The notes under the pieces: model-generated
Seen by the model: the letters and a program-made list of their open reading frames with translations, nothing else
The model's database searches: none
Told to the model about the DNA's origin: nothing
Made by a program: the position numbers and the translations under genes
Assembly (NCBI GenBank): GCA_037954235.1
Contig: JBBMOA010000016.1
Location: 26,344,883 to 26,408,882 of the forward strand
Source of the DNA: Aulostomus chinensis
Taxonomy: Eukaryota; Chordata; Actinopteri; Syngnathiformes; Aulostomidae
Direction: 5' to 3'
DNA length: 64,000 nucleotides
Part shown: positions 33,273-46,672 of the stretch, piece after piece
Numbering within the stretch: the stretch's first letter is position 1
How the letters are laid out: every line of letters begins with the position of its first letter

Positions 33273-36200
33273 AAAAGGACAACTCGCTCCGTGTGTGTCA
33301 GTTAGCTTAGGTTCTAGCCGCCTCCTTCCATTTCTGTTTCTCTTATTATCCTCATGACTCATCCATGGTGCACTAAATACTCGGAGCCACAAACTAATTT
33401 GGCCACTGGAAAGTACTACTACGACTAATAATAATAATTGTCAGCTGTTGCCACGTCATGTTGAGGGTATTGTATAATTGCCCGTTTGTTGTGATGTGCT
33501 GCAAGGTCGACTGCACCACATCATCATACATTTGCATGACAGACAATATCGTAGTTGTGTTGACAGTGAGGGCTGCACTTTGAACATTTTAATCAACTAT
33601 AGAATTTAATGGTTCCAGAAACTTTCAGGAGCTTTCAGCATGTAATGCTGCACATTGAGCTCTCTCAACTGCATCATTATAATGACTGTAAGTTCGACCC
33701 TGTAGTTTATAGATGTATTGATGTGTGCTGATTATTTAGTTTTAACGAGCGCTGCATTGAATTAAGATTTCCAGTTTGGCTCATGGAAGCCCCTGGTTGC
33801 ACACATGATCTTAAATTTAAAACTTAACTCTACTTTTTAACAGGGTTGTGGGGGCGCCATTAATTGATCTATTCAAAGCAGCAGAAAGAGAAGCCAGAGA
33901 ATGTAAGAAAGTCCTGAATATCTGTGCCGCCTGGCACAGGAAAGAAGAGATGAAAGAAAATCTCCTGTTGATTTGTGCTCTTGAGATTCCCCTTGGAAGT
34001 TCCTTCTGCTGCATATGTCACTAGCTGGAGATGTGGAAGGAAGTGGGCTCCTCTGATGTGGGGTAAGCATGTGATGTCACACAAAGCTGATCATACGCTG
34101 ATCGTGGAGGAGGTCAGTAAGCCCAAGCTGCCGCTGACCGAGACACTTCAGCAAGAAGAATCAGGAATGGCTCGTGTAAAATGAATAATTAAAATGTCAC
34201 ATAATGAACTGTCTCCTGCTGTCGTCAGAGACCCTGCTCGTGCTGATAGCTCGACTTCAAATGAATGTATTGCATTTTGCATTAGCTTATAAATACAGCG
34301 GTAGGGAAACTGTCTGGGCCCAGTATTTTTTAGCTAATTACACGTCAGCTGCAAAGCTGCAAATACTTTATATTGACAGTACAATCTTGAGTGAAAGGGG
34401 AGTGTTTGTCCTGAATGACATCATTGCTTGTAAAATTAAACTGTTCAAGTCTTATAAAAGACATTTAATTTCTGTTTGATATTCATATAATAATCATGTC
34501 ACCCCTGAGTTTGCTAAAGAGGCCACAAGATTGTAAGATAACGAGTTCCCATGTTTTGATTCATTTGTGGGAACCATTTTTTTGTTGCCTCAAAAGCTAA
34601 ATTAAGGGAACAGGTTATCTCCTGAAGTTTTTATCCTCTGAGGCCACTCAGACGTCTGCATGTGTGTCCTCTCCATTTTAGCACCGTGGCTACTGAGGGT
34701 AGATGCCTACCAAGCAGTGTAGGCCACGGCTATCAGCTGAAGAGTGCCCCCGGAAATTAACGGCAGGGGAGGCTAATTGTTGCAAAGAGAAATGGCCGTG
34801 CGGACACTGTGTGGAAATATATCGCTAATTAATGGCAGAAAGTACAACAAGCAATAAAATGTCTCCCAGTGGGACCAGACCAATCAATAATGTTATATAA
34901 GCAGCCCCATTAGAAATTTGAATGTGGTGTCTTCCCACACTGCCTGATTTGGGGGGGCTTGCTGGTTTCTCACCAGCGCTGCACTGTGACGAACTGGGTA
35001 GATTACAAGTCCCCGCCGCACCCAGGGACCCTCCTCTCATCAGAGCACGGGTCTCTGAGGGGTTTGTTGGCTATGAACCAGAAGGTAGCCGCCTTTGGCC
35101 ATTTGGATTTTGGATGTTGAGTTTGTGAAGATCGTCTTGACTAATAAACACCACTGTGATGATTTTAGAAGCTTGGTTTCAAGTACAAAGCTAATGTTTG
35201 CCTGTCACAAACTACACCACAGACCCAAGGGTTCAGCATCGCTGCTGCTGGGTTCACGCCGCCTCTTTGTCCTTCTACGTGTTCGGCGTGGTGACGTTCA
35301 GTGTCCCCAAAAACCTCTGTCGTCTCCTTTAGATGTCTGTTAGCAACTGACAATTTAAAAACTAATAAAAGCTTCAGAGTGTATTAATGAAGTATTTACT
35401 GAGATATTTTATTATGTAGAACAAAACATTCAATACCTTTGGCTCATGTGAACCACATTCCTTATTTCAGGCTCTGAACAATGCTAATTTGTTTCTAGGT
35501 TTTAGGAATATTTGCAATGCCGTCTTCACAGTGGCCATTTTGTTTGCTGGTATTTGCGTCTGGCTCATTAGAATGGCCGTGACACGCTAACCGGGACGAA
35601 CCATCATCGTTTTTTTATCAGTCACACTGTCACTTTACCCTGCTGTGAGAAGTCATCCTGGCTGCTGTGAGGTGGAGGTGGAGCCCACAGCAACAGTGTT
35701 TTGTCACTAACGTGGCAACATTACTCCAGCTGGCACTGAAGGAATGAGCCCAGTGCATTCTGGTTGTTGTAGGTCTTTGACCTTTTGAGCAAAAGGGGAA
35801 CATCGCCTGATCGTTTACTTCCAATTCCAAAATGGGCTTTTCCTTGTCTGACATGGAGGGCCTCCCCTTCAGCAAGGCTTAGAATAAGACGCCCACCTTG
35901 CCTCAATTTGTACTCCCTTTAATGTAATTTCTGGAAGCCTATGGGCTCAGTATTTTGTTACATGATCAACCATTTAGCTAGGCTAGCCTAATATTGCTGT
36001 TTTGCGTACCCTCAGAGAAGTAAAAGCATGTGAATAAGCCACTCGTCCCATCAGAGTGTGTGCTAGCTGGTAGGACGGAGCCTTGCAGGGGCTCCCTTAT
36101 GGGTAATGTGCTGCAATTCAGTCTGACAATAGAGTGTTTGGACACGGGAGCTGTGTGGGCAGGAGGACATGTTCTATCCAGCCTTGATACATGTGCTAGG

Positions 36201-37045
36201 ATATCACAAAGTAATTGTTATATCTTGAGGCGTATCATGTTTCAGCTTTCTTGAAAGATGATCAAAGACGTTGCTAGGGCTGCTGCAACCATGGTTACAA
36301 GGATTCAGGCTCGCTGTCACTGAGGCAAAGGTGCGGCCAGTAAACAACCCCCTCTCCCCAGCTGAAAGGTGACGGCCTGCCCTCAGTTCCAAAGATCAGC
36401 TCTCTTGAACTGCGTCTTTGAATTCAAGACCATCATTAACATGTATTGACTTCTGCTTTCCAGCTACAGGAAAATATCCTGGCCGTTTCAGGCAACCAAT
36501 AAATCGGAGGTGTGAGCATGCATATCTGTTCGACAGTCAGCCGATCAGTCAGTCACTCATGGCCGTCTCAGTCTATAACCTGACACTTTACCCATAATCT
36601 CAAATGGCAATCCTTCAAACTGCATTGAGTCATGCCTGTTCAGAACATGCTGCTATCCTCTAATGAGTGTGCGATTACATGTTCATCGCACTGGTGTGTC
36701 TATACTGGCGTATGCAACCAGTACTCCATGCAGGAATCAACTGAGCAACCATGGAAAGTTCTGGAATAAACAACAGAATCCACTTATGGACAATCTGTTA
36801 TTAAAGTGACGGACACATTTAGTTTGCGGCCTCGATGGTTTTGATTTGGATTCATTTCCAGGTTATTAATCTGCAAGGAGGGCCCTAAAAGTAAATAAAA
36901 AAAAGTTTAAAGTTTAAAAAAAAACAGGGAGGGGGGGGGGCGACACTTCTTCTGCCACTAGATGGCAGTACCTGTGACCAAATCACAACTGAAGCACTTT
37001 TGCGCTACTATGGGTTTTTCCTTAATTAAGTCTAAATTCTTGCTT
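33273..37045 (+). other. adgrb3: adgrb3 intron block with AT-rich sequence and CTCF-like site
   Basis: Holds an AT-rich stretch at 34200-34500 with homeobox-type TAATTA words, a 10-base G run (36931-36940) and a CTCF-like motif at 36955-36968. I recognised no gene. Confidence 0.5.
36955..36968 (+). promoter_or_regulatory. CTCF-like motif, perfect consensus match
   Basis: CCACTAGATGGCAG matches the 14-base CTCF core consensus fully. It lies 14 bases after a 10-base G run and about 80 bases before a SINE tail fragment. Confidence 0.45.
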
Positions 37046-37108
37046 GTGTTGTACGTCGCTTTGGACAAAAGCGTCTGCTAAATGAAATTGTAGAGTTGTA
37101 GAATTGTA
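37046..37108 (+). mobile_element. SINE 3'-tail fragment (V-SINE/DANA-like)
   Basis: GTCGCTTTGGACAAAAGCGT followed by CTGCTAAATGAAATTGTAG is the strongly conserved 3' end of several fish tRNA-derived SINEs. No tRNA head is recognisable upstream, so this is a 5'-truncated relic ending in GTAGAATTGTAG-type repeats. Confidence 0.75.
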
Positions 37109-40100
37109 GGTTGTGTTTTCAGTGGTGTTTGCTTGGCTGTCAGTGGGAAGATGCTACAACTCCGGGTCAGAGTTTAACTAAACTCGGTAGAGGGGTGTAA
37201 AACGGACCAAAGAGGGAACCATTCAATTTTGGGGCAGGTTAGTCAAAGCGCCCCCTTTTGGCAACATGAAATGGCGTGTTTGTCACTCCTGATGTACTCC
37301 ATCCAGTAGGTCGCTTGGTCCATCTCAGAGTTTGCCTCATACCGTGTAGTGGCGCCTAGTGGTTACGGCAGGAAATCCTGGTGCAACAAACGTTGTTTGA
37401 TTGACATCGGAATTACACTGAGGTGTCTTCACAGTAACATTGTATATCAACAAGCTCGGGGTGACCAGGACAGATTAAGTGGGCGCCGTAGGTGGTTGGT
37501 GCTGAACGCATCGTCACTTGAGTTGGATGGAAGCCAGCAGGACAGGGAATAACGGGAGGATCTCTGAGTGCTGAGGCCGAGCAGCCGCAGGACATCAGAT
37601 TCAGTTCAACCCAACAATGGGACTCCGTACATTAGTCACTGAGGCCCCGCCCCAAGAAAATGACATGGAATCTTAGGTCTTTGCAGTTGAAGATGATTGA
37701 CAAGTGGATTTCCAAATCTTATGAGCAGACATTTTTGGTACCTGCTTTCATATTTTGTTTTACGGGAACAAAACATGACCCTACAATGAATGTGATTCTC
37801 GCGGGCTTGAACCAGGATCTTCCCCCTAACATAATTAAGCCATGTTTGCGAGCTCATTTTTTACTTTAGATTTTCTTTTTATTTTGATATTGAAGGTCTT
37901 ATATTTTAATAAGAACATTGGTGGCTGTTTGTGCCCTGTCGTAAAACGCCATGATTTATGTGTCAAGGTCTTCCTGCTGCTGCTGCTCCGGAGCGCAGCT
38001 CTACACATAATGCATTTTTAATGCTTTCTGCTTTGACAGTTTTTAAGAAAAATTCAAGTTGATCTATGACACTGCCGAGTGAGGGCACAAGGAGTGTCAA
38101 GACTAACATATACAGTATTCCAACATAAATTAAATAGGATTTCACATATCAGAGTTGCTTGAAATCTATAATGTAGCGGGTTAATGCCCTAAACTCTTGG
38201 TGTCACAGCTGCTGCTGGAAACAATACTTCTATTTTATCATTAGCAGTAGCAGTAAGAGTAGATTGATTTAGTTCATGTTTTTTTCCTGCAAGGAAGGAG
38301 AACTCAGCAGTGAGGAGTTCGCTTCAATTATTATAAACTGTTAATATCTCTGCTAAATAATTCTACCCATGAAGCTGAAGGGCTACTCAAGGAATCATTT
38401 TGCAGCTGAAATCCTCCACTTGCTCCCTCAATGCCATTCTTTGACTTCTGGAAGGAAGTTTCGGAGTGTATCGGTGTACTTGGCATTTGAAACCGCTCTC
38501 CAGAGACGGGTGTCTGTCCAGATCCACTCAAAACATCTCAGGCCTTAAATAGTGGGCTGGCAGGTCTTTGACACACCTCCAGCTCTTGTTTCTCTTTAGT
38601 TTGTAATATTTTCGATGTCTGAAGATGTTCAAATGCACTTATGCAGTCTTTCATATCAACATTATTGGGAGTGGATTCATTTGGCTCATCTATTTAGCCT
38701 CTGCATAGTTTCCCCCAACACCAGAATAGTGCCTTGTGCCCGCTGATTACCCTCCATTTTGATGTCATCTCATGTCCATGGAGATTCAATTACTGTCTGA
38801 ATACATTTGATTTATGGGACCACTGAGTGCTGCTGGATTTGAAAACAAGAGGAAATACAGAAAATGTGCATTCATCGAGCCTCTAAGTGTCATAGCGAGG
38901 CGAAAGGCTCATCAGGTCTGGAGTGGTGTCTTCCCTGGTCCAGGTCCCTCTAGCTAGCTAACTATGCGTGGAGGAAAAGGGCCTATTGGGGTCCTTAAAT
39001 TTTAGGCTAGTTTAATAGGATCTAATTAGATTAGAGCAAGGGAGTGCATGAAAAGACAGCTTTTTTATTTTGCTGATTAGAGTGAACAAGATTTTTATGC
39101 AGGGGGTTTCGGGTTTTGCAGCAGAAAGCTCATTAAGGCTGCTCTCACAGAAGCGTTAGGGAAGTTGAAGGAAACGGTTTTGTCATTCAGCCTCACAAAT
39201 AGATCACGCTTTGTTTGTGGTGTGAGACACGCAGCTTGAACAAGTGGCTGCCATCACACGAGGACATGTCGAAGGCTGTAGCATGACGGCGGTGAATAAT
39301 GCATGTGGATTCATTATTTAATGCATGTGCACAACATTTATTCATCATCGTGAGTGTCTCACAGAATTAGACAAAATGTTGTGCTGTAAGTTCCTCCGCG
39401 AGAGGCCCGTAACCAAGGAGCCGCGTCACGGCGGTAGATTCAGTGAGTTGTGGATCAGAATGTTTCAAATCACCTTCCTCTTGAAACCTTACTGGATTTT
39501 GCTGAGAGGCTGAAGACCAGAGAGTTTTAACTGCACACCAGACAGGTAGATTGACAATAACGTGAACTTGCTGACAATAGGTCAGACAGGCTATTCAGCC
39601 AAAGCTATTTGGGGGCTGAGGTGTCATGGGCTTTAAAAGCCCCATGTTCCTCTGCAGTCTGTGTGTGCCGCCAGCTCCTTTTCTGAGTGCACTGCAGAGC
39701 AGAGCTGAATGGACAGCCATCAGCATGTGCCTGCACTCATCCTTCAAGTCATCTTATTTATCCCAGATGAAAAACTTTCCAACTTGGCTGCTTTTGTGCA
39801 TGATAATGACACTGACTAGCTGTGTTAGGCGCTGTGTAGTGTGAATGAGACTGGAAAACAGAAATGTTTTTGCTCCTGTTTGTTTGTTGGTTTGTCTGTT
39901 TGTATTCCAAAGATTTAGTCAGAAACTAGCAATCTGATTTTCCTGGAACTTGGAAGGATGGAGCCTGGGCCGAGGAGGGACGCAGTCAAAGCAGGCCAGA
40001 TCTGCACATCCTAAAGAGCTAGAAGACGCGCGCGCCGCTCTTACCTCCGCCAAGGAATCTGCAGACAGACAGACGTCAGAGAATAAAGACCTCAGCCAAA

Positions 40101-40280
40101 CCCGTTTTTTTTTTTTTTTTTTTGCTTTTTGTCTTTGCCGTGTTAAACAGATCTGTCCCAAAATTTAACGAGCACCTCCTAGGTCCATACGCCAACCCTC
40201 CACCATGTCGTTCTCAGTAATCCTGCTGACAGTCAGACAAACAACCTGCTCCACTCACACCTCCTTTCCTCTGGCCTTGG
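37109..40280 (+). other. adgrb3: adgrb3 intron block, no gene seen
   Basis: Unique-looking sequence, AT-rich at 38600-39070, with one interspersed-repeat fragment at about 39877-39985 and an 18-base T run at about 40107. No exon supported. Confidence 0.5.
39877..39985 (+). repeat. Fish interspersed-repeat fragment, copy 1
   Basis: GTTTGTTGGTTTGTCTGTTT, then CAGAAACTAGCAATCTGATT, then GGAACTTGGAAGGATGGAGC share order and spacing with 47000-47112 and with a dispersed repeat common in fish introns. Nearby TTACCTCCGCCAAGGA (about 40041) is another hallmark of that repeat. I do not assign a family. Confidence 0.55.
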
Positions 40281-40282
40281 CG

Positions 40283-40350
<68 letters not shown>
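40281..40350. repeat. CA microsatellite, about 70 bases
   Basis: Nearly pure CA repeat of about 35 units. The long Cys/Val minus-strand frames over it are artefacts. Confidence 0.97.
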
Positions 40351-40351
<1 letters not shown>

Positions 40352-40918
40352 TTGCTGAGTGGTGAAGTAGCTTAGTACTACAAGAGCGTTTATTAGTTTC
40401 AGGTTCATTTTGATGGTCAGGGGTCAAAGGCCAAGGTCTCTGGCCCCTGACCGGGGATGCCGCAGAAACACCTTGAGGTCATTTCCTCTGATGTGCGAAG
40501 GTTTGCTTGGACTGAAGAGTGAACTGGAAAGATTCTGGCGATTAAAGATCAAGTCCCTGCGAGTGCACACCACATGTTTCTGGCCTCATGGCTTTAATAT
40601 CCAAAAGGTCAAAGGTCAGTTTCAATGTGAGCTCATTTATATATTTTAGATGAACGTATATGAATGTAAACTCAAGCAGGACTCCTTCGTGAAGGCAGAC
40701 AACCTCAAAACAATAGTAGTCCATTAGTACCCGTTCTTGGTTCTCACCGTACTTTTACCTCAGATCTGATTTGTTGCTCCTATTTGTCACTTTCTGGTTG
40801 AATTAATTCAAAGTTCCCCTGAAATACCAGATATTCCTTGAATATAAGAACATGTTTCAAGATGACCAACAGCATTTGATTTGGAAATGAATTGTTTGCC
40901 CTTTATACTCTGATTGAG

Positions 40919-40921
<3 letters not shown>

Positions 40922-40965
<44 letters not shown>

Positions 40966-41165
40966 ATATATATACACACAGCATATATACACAGTATACC
41001 TATATATATTCCTTATATATATACTTTATATATATACACATATATAGTATATATAATATAATAATATATATACTTTATATATATACATATATATGTATAT
41101 ACATATATATAAAAATATATATAAATATATATTTATATATATAAATATTTATATTTATATATATT

Positions 41166-41222
<57 letters not shown>

Positions 41223-41228
41223 TATAGG
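40922..41228. repeat. TC microsatellite joined to a TA-rich low-complexity tract
   Basis: A pure TC repeat (40922-40963) passes directly into about 265 bases of TATATA with occasional CACA, ending in a pure TA run near 41180-41213. The TA part can extrude hairpins and may be a fragile or mis-assembled site. Confidence 0.95.
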
Positions 41229-42960
41229 CTGAAATTGAATGCGTTAACATTTCTTTTGTACGTAACACTTAATATTCTAGCCATGGAAGGCTGCAGAGAA
41301 GCTTGCGGTGTGGTAATCAATTCCGTACATTGGCTAACGGTAAGATGTTGAATGGCTAATTGACCACAGTAATGGTGCATGGCTATGTGGTGGTGGACGA
41401 TGGAGACGTGCACATTAAAAAACAATTAATTTCCAATACTAATGTCACTCTTGGCTGCGTCGGCTGCTGCATGTAACAAGGAGCTGTCACTGATAAGTCA
41501 TTTCATACTCCATCTGGGATTTGATCCAGACTATGCAAAACTAGGGGCCTTATTAATGGATTGAGATGCTCTCTTTCAGCTCTTCCTCTTCAGATATGAG
41601 AATTAATGCTCCTCATTTCGCTGATTAATTTGTTTCTTTGAAAGGCTACAAGGTCATGGCCGGGTTTGATTACATTTCCTGCTTATGAGTCAACTTCTTT
41701 CACTCCTGTTTACAGTTCTCCATCTGCAGCAGGCAACTTTGCACCTTGGCAGCTCCACAAGATTTGGAAATCCTTGACTATCCAGAAATCATGGGATGAC
41801 TTCAGTAAAGTTTGCAGGCTCTAATTTGACTGTTGGACTGGGCAGTGTTGGAGATAATTATAATAATTCCAGCAGGTTTAGCCATCAGGGATGACGAGCC
41901 TCCTGCTCTCCGGTAGAGGAGCGTTAGCAGGCAGCCGCCGAGAGTTTGTTTTCACTTACATTTTCATTTATTACTTCTGGCGCATGTTCATTACCTGCTG
42001 AGTTGTGCGTGGACGCTCGTGAGGCTCGGTTGCACATATCAAAGTACACACCGCACAGTGAGTTTGATTAAGAAGTCTCCGATTTTATTATGATCCATGC
42101 ACAAATTATTAATTTGATAAAACAGTAAGTTAGTGGAAGTACATCCAGACGATGGAATACACAGTCACTTTACATACATGCACATTTTCATTGCAGTCGT
42201 TTGAGAACAGACGTACTTGACTCCAGCTTTTGTGTAATCAAGAGAGGAAACTGACAAATGTGCAGATGAATGGAAGTCTTTTCTTGTTGTTTGTTATCGA
42301 GTTTAATGCAGGAGGATTCCACTGTCCTAGCCTGAGACCTCGTTCCAGATCCAAAAATAAAAACATCGTGAATTAATTATCGCGATTCTTAAACGCATCT
42401 GTCCTTCCTTTATCCCACTTGATTACTTGGCCCTGATGAGACGACTATTATCCTCCACAAAGACTCATTTCAGCACAATTTGAAATTAAGATTATTTGCT
42501 CTGTTACTTCAATGGCACTTAGATTCTCTTATATAATAGTACTTTAACTGCACTCATTCAGCTTGAAAACTGTGTCGTGCATGCTTGGCCAGATGGTCCG
42601 GAGCACTTTTGATAGGAGAACCTTTACTTGCCTAGATGGAGGTTGATCCCAGTGAGCCGTGTTTGAATATCCTGGCGTCCCAGAGATCAGCACCCTGCCT
42701 CGTGAACAGAGGGCAGGAGCAGGGATAAGGTTAGCCTTGTTGAACATCGGGTGGATGGGTTTCTTTCAGTGAAATGCCTGGAATCAAGTCTGTGGCTGGC
42801 GCCAGTTCATGATATTTTCAAGTTTTGTTCAGTACCATAGAATGTGTCAGGGAATACCACACTGACTTTTGAAGCTTTTCTGTGTCTTTAAAAAGGCGGT
42901 CGCACAATGAGACTACAGGAGGTGTTTCTGACATTAAAGGAACACTTCTTTGGAGACACA
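41229..42960 (+). other. adgrb3: adgrb3 intron block, no gene seen
   Basis: AT-rich unique-looking sequence with no long repeat. The part at 41430-42130 has the low-repeat, TAAT-rich look of candidate conserved non-coding DNA. This is composition only. Confidence 0.45.
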
Positions 42961-42967
42961 CATGCTG

Positions 42968-43160
42968 CTGAGACCCAGAGGCATCTGCCAGCTAGTTAGC
43001 TTAGCACAATGAATAGTCGTGGGTGGGAAGTGTTAGCATCCCTGTGTCTTGCCTGCTCAGCTTCCAAAACCTGCAGCTCCTCGTCTATCCGGTAGGAATC
43101 ATCCTCCTCATCCTCACGTCCTGCCCATCCACTACCACTCATTGCGCTAAGCTAACCAGC
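42968..43160. mobile_element. Second, diverged copy of the foldback element
   Basis: The left arm GCTAGTTAGCTTAGCACAAT (from 42991) followed by GTGGGTGGGAAGTGTTAGCA matches the left arm at 16344-16395. The right arm CATCCACTACCACTCATTGC, then GCTAAGCTAACCAGC (to 43160), is its reverse complement with mismatches. The interior (GGAATCATCCTCCTCATCC) resembles the reverse complement of the interior at 16660-16690, so the copies may lie in opposite orientation. There is no tandem amplification here. Confidence 0.6.
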
Positions 43161-46100
43161 AGTCAGCTGATCTGTGCCTAAAGCAGACCAGAGGAGAGAA
43201 GGGGATCCATCCTCTGGTCTGGATCTGGGGATGATGGACATTGAGAGTGTTTCCCAAAAGAGCTGGCGTCTTCCTCCCAGTGTCCAAAATCATAGAAAAA
43301 GACAGGAGAAGGTTTCAGTTTAATTGTGTTGATGTGGCCAGTTTATAGCCTCATGGTAGATTTTTTAATTTAGTGATTGTGTTTACTTGGTATGTGGTAA
43401 ATGTGGTGTTCATGGATGGAGATTCTCTTGCTGAACAGAACAGATTTTCTGCAATAATCCAGAAGTCAGTGTAATAATCCCATTGGTTTTTGGTGAAGGG
43501 AACTGTTGGAGATGTTATCTCTGGGCTGGCCCACAAAAACAAGTCGCCCTGTGGCTTTTTGCTTCCTCCTGGTTTTTTGGGACAAAATCTTTGCAGTTTT
43601 CTCTTCCACTCTTTTTCTTGACAATTTGAATTGGCTAGGAACTACAATCGGTGCGATGACTGCTCAGGTTGTTGGAGTTCTATTGGTGCTAATAAAGAAG
43701 AGAATGGACTGATAAGACTGGAAAGATGATGTATCCTTGAATATGGAATGAGCAAGTTATTTTTGTTTGTCCTTTAAGCCGATACGGGCCGTCCATCATA
43801 AATAAAGCCCAAAGCACATCAGTGCTGTATCGGCTCTGAAACCAACATCAGAATTTTCTCAGCTCAAGTTGGCGGTCATGTGTTTGCCCTTGTTCAAGGG
43901 AAGAACTTCATTTTCATAAACAACAGCATCTCTGTGGTCACTGTTGCTGTGTCTAAACTCAAATATATCGGAAAATGTAATCAGTCATGTTATTGGCTTT
44001 AAAAGTGAACAAATGAAAATATGAAACGATCTGAGAGGAGAATCAAGCAGAAATCACACAGCATTAATAATGTATGAAGAAAGTTAAGGAATACAAACAG
44101 TGATTACAGTGCCGTGCAGCCATGCATGCACAGAAATAACTGTAATAAATGTGATGTCTCTCGTGTTCCTGAACTTGGTATCAGAATCCATTAAATAAAC
44201 ACCCCATCTCACTGCTGTTGTGCTCTTGTCTGAGGACATTTCGGCATCGTCACTGTGTCCTTGTAATTATTTTTGAGAGCATGTTTGCTTTAACATGAGC
44301 TTAGTCAATGAGCCAAGACAGGGCATGTTGCAGGCATCTTCCTCATGACTAACTTGCATATGACACAATGTTCCCTGCGCTGATAGATGCAGGGTGGCAG
44401 TCTGAGGCAGTGGGCTTTACCGCTGCAGAAGGATCCGACGTGATTGGTGCTGTGGAAAAGCTGACAGCATGAATTATGAAAGTCTCATTAGGGGCTGTTG
44501 GAAATGATTTATCTAACTTGGAATTATGGTCAGCCTTCCACATTCCCCTCCATGGTTACATATTGTGTTTTGCTCTTTTGATTTCTTACGTGTATCATTT
44601 TCAATTTATTAGTGAGGAATATCCATGAACACTAAAACCATGACTCTATTAAATCGAAGGTCACTACTTGGCATGCCAAGCAAAATGGCTCCGAAAAGGA
44701 CAAGGTATGCTCTTTGAAAATTGGCTGCCGTTGAAAAAGGTGCTAAAAAATGTGTCATGTTTCTCACTTGACAGATGCATTGCTTGGCATGGTGGTGTGG
44801 AGGTTGGCAGTGTGTGTGGCTGCCAGGTCATCTACTGGGTTGTGTGTTTCTATACGGATGCCAAGAGCAGCTTCCATTGTATTTCAATGTCCCTTAGAGG
44901 AGTGTAATGGGCGAGCACCTCAGAGGATAATTATGTCTAAGTTTATTAAGATCCTCGGCCTGCTGGTATAAAAAAATCATTTGTTTTGAGCTGACAGGCC
45001 AAAACCTACAAAGAATATTTCAGCATTTCTGCAGTTCATGCGTCTATGATTCCATACTATTCATGTTACCTTTTTTTCTGAGCCGGTTTCATTAGTAATC
45101 CGCTTCCATCCTTGTTTCTGTGGCTGCACAGTGGTCCTTTCACTTGTGTCCCTGCAGCAGCCCCACTTTTAGTCATGGGTGGTTCAGCAGTGTCACTTTT
45201 TGAAAAGACTGGTGATTTCACTCGCTATAAGCTGCAATCTTGGCATTGCTTTCAGTTAAAAATGCTCCATAGGCAGATCCATTTTCTGATAGCATCATGC
45301 AGCTGCACTGAGAGTGTGATACGGCGCTCACATTATCATGCAGCCTGGAAACTTCGCAGAAAAGGGAGACTGTTAATGTTGTTGTTTTCAGTTCCCCCTC
45401 TCTTTCATTTTAAGCAAAATGAAGTCGACTTTCCAGGGTTTGGTGAGCAAATGCTCACTACTAATGCAGGTGATGCTGCGGATGATCTCTGCGGGGCAGT
45501 GTGATTAGGTTATAGTTTGTTGAATATGTGTCTCAACAGTTTCAGAAAGATCAGAGATTCAATTTATACTTGTTTGGAAGAGTTGAACTGATATGAAAAC
45601 AGACTGCTGCAGCCTGCTCCCTCAAGTGTGAGGAGAAGAGGAGGAATGATCTGCTCCCAGCACCCAGCAACAGGGCTCCCTGATGCAGCGCTTTGATAAC
45701 GTCAGAGCTCCATCTAGGTTGCTCGGCGAGGTACTGCTCGGTAACCTTGTGATTTAGCATTGTGTGCTGTAAATTATCAACACGGAAGACTCTGAGGCCG
45801 CTCATTTGCTTCCACAAACATAATCCAGCCACCCTGCTCACAACAGGAGAGATTTCAGAGCTCTGGTCTCGCTTCTCTCTGCAGTTTGAGGTGAGTTCAT
45901 GTTCCTTTGCCATGAGGTGCAGTGGCAGTTGCACAGAATTCAAATTTGGCTTCGATCTCAGTCATTAGGAGAGTCAACAGGAAGCAAACAGATGGTGGAA
46001 GGAATATGATAGATAATTGTATGTCTCAGAGGACAATTCGTAATTTGTATCTGATTCAATGCAACCCCCTCGTTTTCTTAATGAAGGACTAATTGTGTTC

Positions 46101-46298
46101 TGTTTTTTTAGCAGAGACTCGAGCACACGGTTGTGAGAGTGAAGGGTTTCTGTGACGGCGCCACAAACTTTCAGACACGCACACGAGAACTTGGACTACG
46201 TTTTTTTATCATCGACCTCACCACTGCATCAGTAACCCTCACCAGCCAAACACTGGTCTCACCATGTCACCTGTGCTGACAGCGACCCGGCCATGGTG
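43161..46298 (+). other. adgrb3: adgrb3 intron block, no gene seen
   Basis: Contains no recognised repeat or exon. A hydrophobic open frame at 43506-43712 starts with TTG, has no homologue I recognise and no splice or promoter support. Confidence 0.5.
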
Positions 46299-46672
46299 AC
46301 ACACATGCACACACACACATGTACACACACATGCACACACACAGACACGCACGCACACACACGCACGCATGCACACGTACGCACAGACATGCACACACAC
46401 GCACGCACACACACACAGGCACGCACACACACACATGCATACGTACGCACACACACGCACGCACACACATGCACACGTACGCACACACTCGCACACACGC
46501 ACGCACACGCATGCACACACGCGCACACACACGCACGCACACACATGCACACGTACACACACACTCGCACACACACACGCATGCACACACGCGCACACAC
46601 ACGCACGCACACGCATGCACACACGCGCACACACACACACACACACACACATGCACACACACACACACAAAC
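46299..46672. repeat. CA/CACG/CATG array with higher-order structure
   Basis: About 370 bases of alternating purine-pyrimidine DNA made of CACA, CACG, CATG and CGTACG blocks. Larger segments recur, such as ACACACGCACGCACACACAT followed by GCACACGTACGCACAC, so it grew by duplicating units of roughly 30-70 bases and not only by dinucleotide slippage. All six frames are open and repetitive; none is a gene. Confidence 0.95.

Noticed and set aside
43506..43712. 68-codon hydrophobic open frame that resembles a small membrane protein
   Set aside because: It begins with TTG, shows no family resemblance I can name, and has no splice, promoter or poly-A support.
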